Source of the DNA: Mesorhizobium shangrilense
GTDB lineage: Bacteria; Pseudomonadota; Alphaproteobacteria; Rhizobiales; Rhizobiaceae
NCBI RefSeq assembly: GCF_040537815.1
Contig: NZ_JBEWSZ010000001.1
Location: forward strand, 4,340,001 to 4,404,000
DNA: 64,000 nt
Reading direction: 5' to 3'
The position numbers were made by a program, and so were the translations under genes. A model generated the notes under the pieces. That model searched no databases and was not told where the DNA came from. It saw nothing but the letters and a program-made list of their open reading frames with translations. Below, piece after piece: positions 1-8,156 of the stretch (position 1 is its first letter; the number at the start of each line of letters is the position of its first letter).

Positions 1-501
1 CTGTGGCTGATCAAGGACGGCATCTGCACGGTCGAGGAGCTCGACGACATCATGCGCTACGGCTTTGGCCTGCGCTGGGCGCAGATGGGCATGTTCCAGG
101 TCTATCGCGTCGCCGGCGGCGAGGCCGGCATGCGCCACTTCATGGCGCAGTTCGGGCCGTGCCTGAAATGGCCGTGGACCAAGCTGATGGACGTGCCGGA
201 GTTCAATGACGAGCTGGTCGACCTGATCGCCACGCAGTCGGACGACCAGGCCCATGGCCTGTCGATCCGCGAGCTGGAAAAGATCCGTGACGACAATCTG
301 GTCGCGATCATGGATGCGCTGTCGAAGCAGAACAAGGGCAAGGGCTGGGGCGCCGGCGCCCTGCACAAGGATTATACCAAGCAGCTCGCCAAGCTGGCGG
401 CGAAGAAGCCGACGGCTTCCAAGGCGGCCGAGAAGGCCAAGGCGAGCAAGCCGGTGAAGAAGGCCGAAAAGCCGAAGAAGAGCAGCAAGAAGAAAGGCTG
501 A
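1..501 (+). CDS. lcdH: L-carnitine dehydrogenase, C-terminal part (5' end outside window)
   Basis: This is the C-terminal 166 residues of a 3-hydroxyacyl-CoA dehydrogenase-fold protein, open at the left edge. The stretch RYGFGLRWAQMGMFQVYR, then GGEAGMRHF and LKWPWTKLMDVPEF, matches my memory of bacterial L-carnitine dehydrogenases, which oxidise carnitine to 3-dehydrocarnitine with NAD. The last 35 or so residues are a Lys/Ala-rich low-complexity tail (KPVKKAEKPKKSSKKKG) that looks added to the enzyme fold. The acyl-CoA dehydrogenase gene starts four bases after the stop, so this is an operon. The downstream CoA ligase and CaiD-like enzyme support a carnitine role. A generic 3-hydroxybutyryl-CoA dehydrogenase is the alternative. 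Confidence 0.82.
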   Translation: MWLIKDGICTVEELDDIMRYGFGLRWAQMGMFQVYRVAGGEAGMRHFMAQFGPCLKWPWTKLMDVPEFNDELVDLIATQSDDQAHGLSIRELEKIRDDNLVAIMDALSKQNKGKGWGAGALHKDYTKQLAKLAAKKPTASKAAEKAKASKPVKKAEKPKKSSKKKG

Positions 502-505
502 GACC

Positions 506-1669
506 ATGGATTTCGGTCTTTCGGAGGAGCAGAAACTCATCGTCGAGACGACGCGCGCGTTCGTCGAGAACGAGCTTTATCCGCATGAGCGCGAGGTGGA
601 GCGCACCGGCGTGCTGCGCCGTGACCTGATCGAGGAGATCAAGGCCAAGGCGATCGAAGCCGGGCTCTATGCCGCCAACATGCCGGCCGATGTCGGCGGC
701 GCCGGCCTGGATACGGTGACCTGGCTGCTCTACGAAAAGGAACTCGGCCGCGCCAATTATGCGCTGCACTGGACCTGCGTTGCGCGCCCCTCCAACATCC
801 TCTTGGCCGGCACGCCGGAGCAGCGCGAAAAATACCTGTTTCCCTGCATCCGTGGCGAGAAGTGGGACTGCCTGGCAATGACGGAGCCAGGCGCCGGCTC
901 CGACCTGCGCGGCATGAAGGCGACCGCCGTGCAGGATGGCGACGACTGGGTGCTGAACGGCACCAAGCACTTTATCTCCCACGCCGATCTCGCCGACTTC
1001 GCCATTGTCTTCATGGCGTCAGGGGAGGAAGAGTCCGCGCGGGGAAAACGCAAGAAGATCACCGCCTTCTTCGTCGACAAGGGCACCAAGGGTTTTACGG
1101 TGCGCGACGGCTACCGCAACGTTTCGCATCGCGGCTACACCAACGCCATCCTTGAATTCGACGACTGCCGCCTTCCCGCAAGTCAGGTTCTCGGCGAAGT
1201 CCACAAGGGTTTCGAGGTCGCCAATTCCTGGCTCGGCGCAACGCGCCTGCAGGTCGGCGCCACCTGTCTCGGCCGTGCCGAGCGGGCACTCGGCCATGCA
1301 ATAGAATATGCCGCGCAGCGCCAGCAGTTCGGCCAGCAGATCGGCAAGTTCCAGGGCGTGTCGTTCAAGCTTGCCGACATGGCGACGGAACTCAAGGCCG
1401 CCGACCTGATGGTGTTCGAAGCCGGCTGGAAGTACGATCAGGGCACCGTTACCGACCAGGACATGGCCATGGCCAAGCTGAAGGCCACCGAAATGCTCGC
1501 CTTCGTCGCCGATGAAGCCATCCAGATCCATGGCGGCATGGGGCTGATGGACGACCTGCCGCTGGAGCGCATCTGGCGCGACGCCCGCGTCGAGCGTATC
1601 TGGGAAGGCACGTCCGAGATCCAGCGCCACATCATTTCGCGGTCGCTGCTGCGTCCGTTTGGAGCCTAG
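506..1669 (+). CDS. acyl-CoA dehydrogenase (crotonobetainyl-CoA reductase-like)
   Basis: A full-length 387-residue FAD acyl-CoA dehydrogenase. Visible landmarks are the N-terminal helical domain (MDFGLSEEQKLIVETTRAF), the flavin-binding MTEPGAGSDLRGMK near residue 126, QIHGGMGLMDDLPLERIWRD near 340, and RIWEGTSEIQRHII near the C-terminus, where the Glu of WEGTSEIQ is the expected catalytic base. The start is ATG 506, four bases after the preceding stop. In this operon it probably acts on a crotonobetainyl-CoA or gamma-butyrobetainyl-CoA type thioester. Substrate cannot be read from the sequence, so a general acyl-CoA dehydrogenase remains possible. Confidence 0.88.
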   Translation: MDFGLSEEQKLIVETTRAFVENELYPHEREVERTGVLRRDLIEEIKAKAIEAGLYAANMPADVGGAGLDTVTWLLYEKELGRANYALHWTCVARPSNILLAGTPEQREKYLFPCIRGEKWDCLAMTEPGAGSDLRGMKATAVQDGDDWVLNGTKHFISHADLADFAIVFMASGEEESARGKRKKITAFFVDKGTKGFTVRDGYRNVSHRGYTNAILEFDDCRLPASQVLGEVHKGFEVANSWLGATRLQVGATCLGRAERALGHAIEYAAQRQQFGQQIGKFQGVSFKLADMATELKAADLMVFEAGWKYDQGTVTDQDMAMAKLKATEMLAFVADEAIQIHGGMGLMDDLPLERIWRDARVERIWEGTSEIQRHIISRSLLRPFGA

Positions 1670-1670
1670 A

Positions 1671-1716
1671 GCATGATCCCGAAAAGTGGATCCGGTTTTC
1701 GGACAAGATCATGCTC
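1671..1716. repeat. Palindromic intergenic element, family A copy 1
   Basis: GCATGATC-type ends flank CCCGAAAAGTGG and CCGGTTTTCGG. It lies inside the operon between the acyl-CoA dehydrogenase stop and the CoA-synthetase start. The same pattern recurs about ten times in this window. Confidence 0.85.
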
Positions 1717-1733
1717 AAACGAGAAGAATGACA

Positions 1734-3812
1734 ATGCATAAATTAGAACGTCTTCTGCGGCCGAAATCGATCGCCGTCTTCGGCGGCGTGCAGGCCGCCG
1801 CGGTCGTTGCGCAATCGATCAAGATGGGCTTTGCCGGCGAGATCTGGCCGGTGCATCCGACCAAGGACGAGGTTGCCGGCCGCAAGGCCTACCGTTCGGT
1901 CGCCGATTTGCCAGGAGCGCCGGATGCCGCCTTCGTCGGTGTCAACCGGCATCTGACCATCGAAGTGATCAAGGCGCTGGCCGAGCGGGGTGCTGGCGGT
2001 GCCGTCTGCTTTGCCGCCGGCTTCCTCGAAACCGAGGCCTATGACGATGACGGCGAGCGGCTGCAGGCCGAACTGGTCGCCGCTGCCGGCCAGATGCCGA
2101 TCATCGGGCCGAACTGCTACGGCCTGATCAACTATGCCGACGGTGCGCTCCTGTGGCCCGACCAGCATGGCGGGATCCGGCTGGACGAGGGCGGCAAGGG
2201 CGTCGCCATCATCACCCAGTCCTCCAACATCGCCATCAACATGACGATGCAGAAGCGCGGCCTGCCGATCGCCTTCCTGATGACCGCCGGCAACCAGGCG
2301 CAGACCGGCCTCTCCGAAATGGCGCTCGGCCTGATCGAGGACGAACGGGTCACGTCGCTCGGCCTGCACATCGAGGCCTTCGATTCGGTAGCCGGCTTCG
2401 AAAGGCTGGCTGCACGGGCGCGGGAACTGAAGAAGCCGATCATCGCCATGAAGGTCGGCCGTTCCGAACAGGCCAGGCAGGCGACCGTCTCGCACACCGC
2501 CTCGCTCGCCGGTTCCGATGCCGCATCCGGCGCCTTCCTGAAGCGGCTCGGTATTGCGCGCGTCGATTCCATCCCGGCCTTCATCGAGGCGCTGAAGCTT
2601 CTGCACATCACCGGACCGCTGCCCGGCTACAAGCTGTCGTCGATGAGCTGTTCGGGCGGCGAAGCGTCCGTCATGGCCGACAGCGCCGAAGGTCGCTGGG
2701 TCAATTTCCCGGTTCTGACCGAAACGCACCGCGCCCATGTCAAATCGACGCTCGGACCGCTGGTTGCGGTGGCCAATCCGCTCGACTACCACACCTTCAT
2801 CTGGAACAACGAGCCGGCGATGACCGCCACCTTCACCGCCATGGTGTCGGGCGGTTTCGACCTCAACATGCTGGTGCTCGACTTTCCGCGCCCCGACCGC
2901 TGCTCGGTCACCGACTGGTGGGCAACGCTGCGCGCCTTCGAATCGGCACTGAAGACCAACAAGGCGCATGGCGCGATCGTCTCCTCCCTGCCGGAGAACC
3001 TGCCGGAGGAATACACAGCCGAGCTGATGGCGCGGGGCATGGTGCCGCTGTTCGGCATTTCCGAGGCGATGGATGCCGCCCAGGCGGCGGCCTTCATCGG
3101 CTGGGCCTGGCACGAGCCGCAGGCACAGCCGGTCGATACGTCGGCCTCCGGTGCTGCCAGCGGCGACCACGTCACGCCTGACGAGGCCGAAGCCAAGTCC
3201 CGACTGATCAAGGCCGGGCTTCCCGTGCCGAAGGGCGAGCGCGCCGGCAATGCGGTCGAGGCAGTGATCTCGTCGATGGCGCTCGGTTTCCCCGTGGCGC
3301 TGAAGGCGCTGGGCGTCACGCACAAATCCGAGGTTGGTGCCGTCAGGCTCGGCCTCAAGGATGCTGAATCCGTCAGCGCCGCCGCCCATGATCTCCTGCC
3401 GCTCGGCACCGGGCTCTATGTCGAGCACATGGTGCGTGACGGCGTCGCCGAACTGATCGTCGGCTTCACCCGCGACCCGATGTTCGGCGCTGTCATGACG
3501 CTGGGCACCGGCGGCGTGCTGGTCGAATTGTTGCGCGACAGCGTCACGCTGATGTTGCCGGCCACGCGCGACGACATCGATGCGGCGCTGCGCGGCCTGA
3601 AACTGTTCCCGCTGCTCGAGGGCTATCGCGGCCGGCCGAAGGCCGATGTCGCGGCCGCCATCGACGCCATCGCCGGTATTGCCGCCTTCGTGCAGAAGAA
3701 TGCCGGCGAGATCGAGGAGCTCGACATCAACCCGCTGATCGTCTGCAGGGAGGGCAAGGGCGCCTGGATCGCCGATGCCCTGCTCGTGCTTGGAGAGAAC
3801 AAGAATGTCTGA
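1734..3812 (+). CDS. ADP-forming acyl-CoA synthetase (acetate--CoA ligase family)
   Basis: About 692 residues. The order is an N-terminal CoA-binding Rossmann domain (RLLRPKSIAVFGG), a succinyl-CoA-synthetase-like flavodoxin part (IIGPNCYGLIN; ITQSSNIAINM; HTASLAGSDAA), and a C-terminal ATP-grasp domain (GFPVALKALGVTHKSEVGAV; AELIVGFTRDPMFGAVMTLGTGG; EELDINPLIV). It makes an acyl-CoA with ATP to ADP. I place the start at ATG 1734, seven bases after GAGAAG; ATG 1728 is possible, and a GTG at 1686 lies inside the repeat and is unlikely. The last codons overlap the next gene by 8 bases. It probably activates carnitine or a related betaine; specificity is inferred from context. Confidence 0.85.
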   Translation: MHKLERLLRPKSIAVFGGVQAAAVVAQSIKMGFAGEIWPVHPTKDEVAGRKAYRSVADLPGAPDAAFVGVNRHLTIEVIKALAERGAGGAVCFAAGFLETEAYDDDGERLQAELVAAAGQMPIIGPNCYGLINYADGALLWPDQHGGIRLDEGGKGVAIITQSSNIAINMTMQKRGLPIAFLMTAGNQAQTGLSEMALGLIEDERVTSLGLHIEAFDSVAGFERLAARARELKKPIIAMKVGRSEQARQATVSHTASLAGSDAASGAFLKRLGIARVDSIPAFIEALKLLHITGPLPGYKLSSMSCSGGEASVMADSAEGRWVNFPVLTETHRAHVKSTLGPLVAVANPLDYHTFIWNNEPAMTATFTAMVSGGFDLNMLVLDFPRPDRCSVTDWWATLRAFESALKTNKAHGAIVSSLPENLPEEYTAELMARGMVPLFGISEAMDAAQAAAFIGWAWHEPQAQPVDTSASGAASGDHVTPDEAEAKSRLIKAGLPVPKGERAGNAVEAVISSMALGFPVALKALGVTHKSEVGAVRLGLKDAESVSAAAHDLLPLGTGLYVEHMVRDGVAELIVGFTRDPMFGAVMTLGTGGVLVELLRDSVTLMLPATRDDIDAALRGLKLFPLLEGYRGRPKADVAAAIDAIAGIAAFVQKNAGEIEELDINPLIVCREGKGAWIADALLVLGENKNV

Positions 3813-4587
3813 CGTCATTTCGACCCGCCGCGAGGGCACGATCCTCGAGGTCACGCTCGACCGCCCCAAGGCCAATACCATCGACCTCAAGACCTCGCGA
3901 CTGCTGGGCGAAACCTTCAAGGCATTTCGCGACGATCCGAGCCTACGCGTCGCCATCGTCAAGACCGCCGGCGACAAGTTCTTCTGCGCCGGCTGGGACC
4001 TGAAGGCGGCCGCTGGCGGCGACGCGGTCGACGGCGACTACGGTGTCGGCGGCTTTGCCGGACTGCAGGAACTGCGCGACCTCAACAAGCCGGTCATCGC
4101 TTGCGTCAACGGCATGGCTGTCGGCGGCGGCTTCGAGCTGGCGCTGTCCTGCGACCTCATCTACGCCTCCGATCATTCCTCCTTCGCCCTGCCCGAGATC
4201 CGCGCCGGCACACTGGCCGATGCGGCGACGATCAAGCTGCCGAAGCGCATTCCCTATCATGTCGCCATGGACCTGCTGCTCACCGGCCGCTGGATGGATG
4301 TCGCCGAGGCGCATCGCTGGGGCCTGGTCAACGAAATTCTGCCCAAGGAAAAGCTCGAGGACCGCGTCTGGGAGATCGCCCGGCTGCTGGCCGGCGGCCC
4401 GCCGCTGGTGTTTGCCGCCATCAAGGAGACGGCACGGGTGGCTGAATCCCTGACCTTCCAGGACGCCATGAACAAGGTGACGCGCCGCCAGTTGCCGACG
4501 GTCGACGCGCTCTATGGCTCCGAGGACAATATGGAAGGTTTCCGGGCCTTTGCCGAAAAGCGCGAGCCGGTGTGGAAGGGGAAGTGA
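3805..4587 (+). CDS. caiD: enoyl-CoA hydratase/isomerase family, carnitinyl-CoA dehydratase-like
   Basis: 260 residues with the crotonase fold. The oxyanion-hole segments are CAGWDLKAAA near residue 52 and NGMAVGGGFELALSCDLIYAS near 105, followed by FALPEIRAG where the acidic catalytic residue sits. The ATG at 3805 is preceded by GGAGAG and overlaps the upstream stop by 8 bases, so it is translationally coupled. The CAGWDLK pattern and the operon with carnitine dehydrogenase fit a carnitinyl-CoA dehydratase, which interconverts carnitinyl-CoA and crotonobetainyl-CoA. A general enoyl-CoA hydratase is the alternative. Confidence 0.82.
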   Translation: MSDVISTRREGTILEVTLDRPKANTIDLKTSRLLGETFKAFRDDPSLRVAIVKTAGDKFFCAGWDLKAAAGGDAVDGDYGVGGFAGLQELRDLNKPVIACVNGMAVGGGFELALSCDLIYASDHSSFALPEIRAGTLADAATIKLPKRIPYHVAMDLLLTGRWMDVAEAHRWGLVNEILPKEKLEDRVWEIARLLAGGPPLVFAAIKETARVAESLTFQDAMNKVTRRQLPTVDALYGSEDNMEGFRAFAEKREPVWKGK

Positions 4588-4604
4588 GCGGCGGGCCGGC
4601 TCCC

Positions 4605-5540
4605 ATGACCGACTACACAACCCTCATCGATGGCGAGACGTGGGCCTTCATCGAGAGGACCAATTCCCACTATCCGCCCGATACGATCGACTACACCATA
4701 GCGCAGCAGCGGGGCATCTACGACCGCATGTGCCGGGAGTTCTTTGCCGGCTATCCAGATGGCGTGACGGTCGAAACCTCGGCCATTGCCACGTCCACGC
4801 ACGACATCCCGATCCGCATCTACCGCACGCCGACATCGGACAAGGCGGCGGCGATGGTGCTGTATTTCCATGGTGGCGGCTTCATCCTTGGCGGGCTGGA
4901 CAGCCATGATGATGTCTGTGCCGAACTCTGCGCCCGCACCGGCTATGAGGTGGTCTCGGTCGACTACCGGCTGGCGCCGGAGCATCTTCACCCAGCCGCC
5001 TTCGATGATGTGATGAACGCATTCGAATGGGCCGCCGGAACCCGCTCGCATCCTATTTTGCTGTGCGGCGACAGCGCCGGCGGCAACCTCGCCGCTGCAG
5101 TCAGCCATGCGACACGCGGCCATCCGCGCAAGCCGATCGGCCAGGTGCTGATCTATCCCGGCCTCGGCGGCGACCGCTCAAAGGGATCTTACGTGACTCA
5201 TGCCGAAGCGCCGATGCTGACCGTGCGTGATCTCGAATTCTACAAGCACATCCGGTCCGGTGGGCAGGAGCGCAGCGGCGACGCGACGCTGGCGCCGCTT
5301 GCCGATACCGATTTCTCCAACCTGCCGCCGACGGTGCTGATCACCGCGCAATGCGACCCACTGTCGTCCGATGGCGAAGCCTATCGCGACCGTATCGTCG
5401 CGGCAGGCGGTCAAGCCACCTGGTTCGAGGAACCGGGGCTGGTGCATGGCTATCTGAGGGCCCGGCACACGGTCGGCCGCGCCCGCGCGAGCTTTACCCG
5501 GATCGTCGATGCGACAGCCGCCCTTGGAAAGGGCTCCTGA
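4605..5540 (+). CDS. alpha/beta hydrolase, HSL (hormone-sensitive lipase) family
   Basis: 311 residues. The HSL oxyanion motif HGGGFILGG is near residue 83, GDSAGGN carries the nucleophilic Ser near 153, and a C-terminal Asp (TAQCDPLSSDG) and His (GLVHGYLRA) complete the triad. I chose ATG 4605 (MTDYTTLIDGETW); GTG 4584 or GTG 4572, overlapping the previous gene, are possible because GGAAGGGGAA lies just before 4584. It is the last gene of the operon. It may hydrolyse an ester or thioester made in the pathway, for example an acylcarnitine, but its substrate is not visible. Confidence 0.85.
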   Translation: MTDYTTLIDGETWAFIERTNSHYPPDTIDYTIAQQRGIYDRMCREFFAGYPDGVTVETSAIATSTHDIPIRIYRTPTSDKAAAMVLYFHGGGFILGGLDSHDDVCAELCARTGYEVVSVDYRLAPEHLHPAAFDDVMNAFEWAAGTRSHPILLCGDSAGGNLAAAVSHATRGHPRKPIGQVLIYPGLGGDRSKGSYVTHAEAPMLTVRDLEFYKHIRSGGQERSGDATLAPLADTDFSNLPPTVLITAQCDPLSSDGEAYRDRIVAAGGQATWFEEPGLVHGYLRARHTVGRARASFTRIVDATAALGKGS

Positions 5541-5629
5541 CTCTGGTGAGCGGTTTTCCCGCTTCGTAACGATATGGCTGCGAAGGCGTGATCTGGTAAA
5601 GATACGCTGGCAGCGTCGCCGGGCGTGTC

Positions 5630-5663
5630 TTGACAGTTGCTTCAGTAATATGCATACTGCATA
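5630..5663 (+). promoter_or_regulatory. Sigma70-like promoter with overlapping palindromic operator
   Basis: TTGACA at 5630-5635 is followed after 17 bases by CATACT. The -10 side is covered by a perfect inverted repeat TATGCA-TAC-TGCATA at 5649-5663, of the size bound by GntR-type regulators. The only reading frame downstream is the doubtful one at 5692. Confidence 0.55.
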
Positions 5664-5691
5664 CATATTTAAAACGGAACTGGATATTGCT

Positions 5692-5847
5692 ATGCAACGC
5701 CTTCCGCTGATCACTGCCTTCGTCGAGCCATTCGACCTGCTGCGCTGCATCTCGCCGCTGCCGCGTCATCAACGGATACCACGCGCCGAGGAACCGGTTC
5801 CGGATCGCCGCGAGGTTCATCTGCCTCGGATACGAGTGCCAAAGTAG
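5692..5847 (+). CDS. doubtful small ORF downstream of the orphan promoter
   Basis: A 51-residue frame starting at ATG 5692, about 30 bases after the promoter-operator at 5630-5663. It begins MQRLPLITAFVEPFDLL and becomes rich in Arg and Pro, with no domain I recognise and no clear ribosome-binding site. The opposite strand also stays open here, so coding is weakly supported in either direction. The whole stretch 5541-5905 has no other gene. It may be a remnant left by a deletion, a leader peptide or a non-coding transcript. Confidence 0.25.
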   Translation: MQRLPLITAFVEPFDLLRCISPLPRHQRIPRAEEPVPDRREVHLPRIRVPK

Positions 5848-5905
5848 CAAGGCCACGCCTCTCCCGAGGGCATGCCGGAATCTGCCAAAGAACGCAGCGC
5901 CGTGG

Positions 5906-7306
5906 TTACAATGCCGCTTTTGCCTGATGCTTCCGCAGAGAGACCAAATCGCTGGGCTTGCGCGAGGCATCCTTAGGGAGAGCAATGCTGAAACAGGCGC
6001 CGCCGCCGGGCGCATCGGCCACCGAGACATGGCCGCCGTGCCTGCTGACGATATCCCGCACCAGATTGAGCCCCAGCCCCGCGCCGCGATCGCGCGGCCG
6101 CAAGCGGTGGAAGGGTTCGAAAATCCGCTCGCGCTCATCGAACGGAATTCCCGTTCCTTCGTCCGAGATTTCGATGATCCCGTCGCCAGTGACCCGGACC
6201 AGGATAAGGCCCTTCTGACCGCCATGCTCGATGGCGTTCTGGACCAGGTTGACGACAGCGCGTTCCAGCGCGCCAGCATCGCCCTTGACGATCACGCGAT
6301 CCTCGCCCGCCTCGAACGACAGTTCGTAACCGTCGGCGATGGCGAGAGGAGCGAGGTCGGCAGCAACCTGCCGGCACAGGGAAACAAGGTCGACGGCGGT
6401 GAACGCCGCTTTGCCATGGTCCAGGCGCTGCAGGTCCAGCATCTGTTCCGCCAGGGCGGCAATACGCCCGGCGTCCACCAGCAGGCGATTGCGGAAGGCG
6501 CCTTCCGGCATGGTTTCCAGTCGCGTCTGCAGGATGGCGATGGGCGTGCGCAATTCGTGTGCGGCATCGAGCATGAAACGCTGTTGGCGTTCATAGCCTT
6601 CATCCAGCCGATGCAAGGCGCCATTCACCGCTTGCACCAGCGGCTGCACCTCGCCCGGAACCCCTGCCTCCGGCAACCTGTCGCCGCGACGATCTATATC
6701 GATGGCGCCGGCGCGTTGCGCAACCAAGGACAGGCTGGAGAGCGAGCGGCCAACGATCCAGGGAACCGAGATAACGGTGATCAGCACGAGCACAATGACC
6801 ACGGGGATCAACACAAGGTTCGACAGAACCATGACGATGTAGGTGGTACTGAACATGCGCGTGCCTGCCAGTACGTTGAGTTCTCCAGCCGGGCCGGAAG
6901 CTTTGCGCACCACCGCGGCCAAGGCATAGGGCGCGACGGCGTCACGGATATCCGCGAAAGCCAACTTGTCGAGATGTGTTCCAAACATCTGGTAGGGTTC
7001 CGGCACCGAGCCGTGGCTCAGCATGTTGCCCTGAGCATCCCGTGCGACCAGCCACAGGTCCGGAACAGATCGCCGAAGTTCCTGCAATTCCTCGGTTTCA
7101 ACCAGTTTGAGGCGGCCGTCCGCATCGCGCGAAATTGCCCTTGCCACGATCTCGGTGACTTCCGGATCGACGACCACACCACCAAGGCCGGCATTGATGA
7201 GAAAAGCTGCCAGGAGCACGACGGCAAGCAGGAGAACGCCGATCTGACAGGCGAGCAGCTGGACGATGAGTGTTCGCCTCAGCGAACTTTTCCGCAGCCA
7301 CCTCAA
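5906..7306 (-). CDS. two-component sensor histidine kinase (HAMP, membrane)
   Basis: 466 residues. Membrane segments lie near residues 13-41 and 155-185 with a periplasmic sensor of about 110 residues between them. A HAMP region, the H-box AAHELRTPIAILQTRLE (phospho-His near 250), the N-box LVQNAIEHGG and G-boxes (ISDEGTGIPF, GAGLGLNLV) follow. The start is TTG 7306, because its TTGA overlaps the stop of the response-regulator gene upstream; the two are translationally coupled. The signal sensed is unknown. It resembles QseC/TctE-class kinases with an OmpR-type partner. Confidence 0.88.
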   Translation of the reverse strand: MRWLRKSSLRRTLIVQLLACQIGVLLLAVVLLAAFLINAGLGGVVVDPEVTEIVARAISRDADGRLKLVETEELQELRRSVPDLWLVARDAQGNMLSHGSVPEPYQMFGTHLDKLAFADIRDAVAPYALAAVVRKASGPAGELNVLAGTRMFSTTYIVMVLSNLVLIPVVIVLVLITVISVPWIVGRSLSSLSLVAQRAGAIDIDRRGDRLPEAGVPGEVQPLVQAVNGALHRLDEGYERQQRFMLDAAHELRTPIAILQTRLETMPEGAFRNRLLVDAGRIAALAEQMLDLQRLDHGKAAFTAVDLVSLCRQVAADLAPLAIADGYELSFEAGEDRVIVKGDAGALERAVVNLVQNAIEHGGQKGLILVRVTGDGIIEISDEGTGIPFDERERIFEPFHRLRPRDRGAGLGLNLVRDIVSRHGGHVSVADAPGGGACFSIALPKDASRKPSDLVSLRKHQAKAAL

Positions 7307-7977
7307 CGCGCCGGCCTCAGGAGATAGCCAACGCCACGCATGCTGTGGATCTCCACCCCGGCCTCGGTTTCCGACAATTTCCTGCGAAGCCTCGAAACAT
7401 GGGAATCGAGTGCATTCGACTGGATCTCGTCATCGAAATTGTAGACGGCTTCCTCGAGTGCCGAGCGCAGGACCGTGCGGCCCTGGCGCCGGATCAGAGC
7501 TTCAAGGACGAGCAGTTCACGTCGCGGCAACTCCAGCGGCTCGCCGTTGACACGCACCTCGCGGTTGTCGAGGCTGAATTCGAGCGCGCCGATGCGCGCT
7601 ACGATCGAGTCCATCGCGGGCGGGCGGCGAAGCAGCGCGCGGACGCGGGCCAAGAGCTCCTCGACCGCAAAGGGCTTGGCTAGATAGTCGTCGGCGCCCA
7701 TGTCGAGCCCGTGCACGCGATCCGCCACAGCCCCTCTTGCGGTCAGTACGATGACCGGAATGTTCAGGCCGACGGAGCGCAGATGCGAGATCAGCGCGAT
7801 GCCGTCGCCGTCGGGAAGCTGCCGGTCAAGCACGATCATATCGTGGACGTTTTCGCGCACGGCATCCTCGGCCACGCAAAGCGTCGGTGCATGGTCGACG
7901 ATGATGTCGTAACGCGACAGGGCCGTGGTGAGGACATCGGCCATCTGCGGTTCGTCTTCGACAAGGAGGAGGCGCAT
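7303..7977 (-). CDS. OmpR-family response regulator
   Basis: 224 residues. The receiver domain begins MRLLLVEDEPQMADVL, with the phospho-acceptor expected at Asp51 (MIVLDRQLPDGDG) and KPF near 101. A C-terminal winged-helix DNA-binding domain follows (LELPRRELLVLEALIRRQG, VDSHVSRLRRKL-like, VGYLLRP). I start it at ATG 7977; in-frame upstream ATGs at 8007 and 8019 would add a non-homologous tail. It is coupled to the kinase downstream by a TTGA overlap. The repeat-rich lipoprotein gene diverges from it 180 bases away and is a candidate target. Confidence 0.88.
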   Translation of the reverse strand: MRLLLVEDEPQMADVLTTALSRYDIIVDHAPTLCVAEDAVRENVHDMIVLDRQLPDGDGIALISHLRSVGLNIPVIVLTARGAVADRVHGLDMGADDYLAKPFAVEELLARVRALLRRPPAMDSIVARIGALEFSLDNREVRVNGEPLELPRRELLVLEALIRRQGRTVLRSALEEAVYNFDDEIQSNALDSHVSRLRRKLSETEAGVEIHSMRGVGYLLRPAR

Positions 7978-8156
7978 CTTGGATCCATTGCTGCTTCTGC
8001 CGGACATCTCCGCTCTCATGATTGCGGGAACATTACGAAGGCGACGCCGCCCTCTTGTCCGCGGATTTCGCGGTTCATTCGCACGAGGCGCAATGCAGGC
8101 GCAATGCTTGCCGGGCAGACGGACCCGCAGGGACTGACAGCAAGGAAATTACAGAC

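Noticed and set aside
1686..1733. Upstream GTG start for the CoA-synthetase
   Set aside because: The codons lie in a family A repeat and the added residues do not resemble the family N-terminus.
1743..3977. 744-codon open frame on the minus strand
   Set aside because: It is the antisense shadow of the CoA-synthetase gene, caused by high GC at third positions; its translation is Arg/Gly/His-rich without domains.
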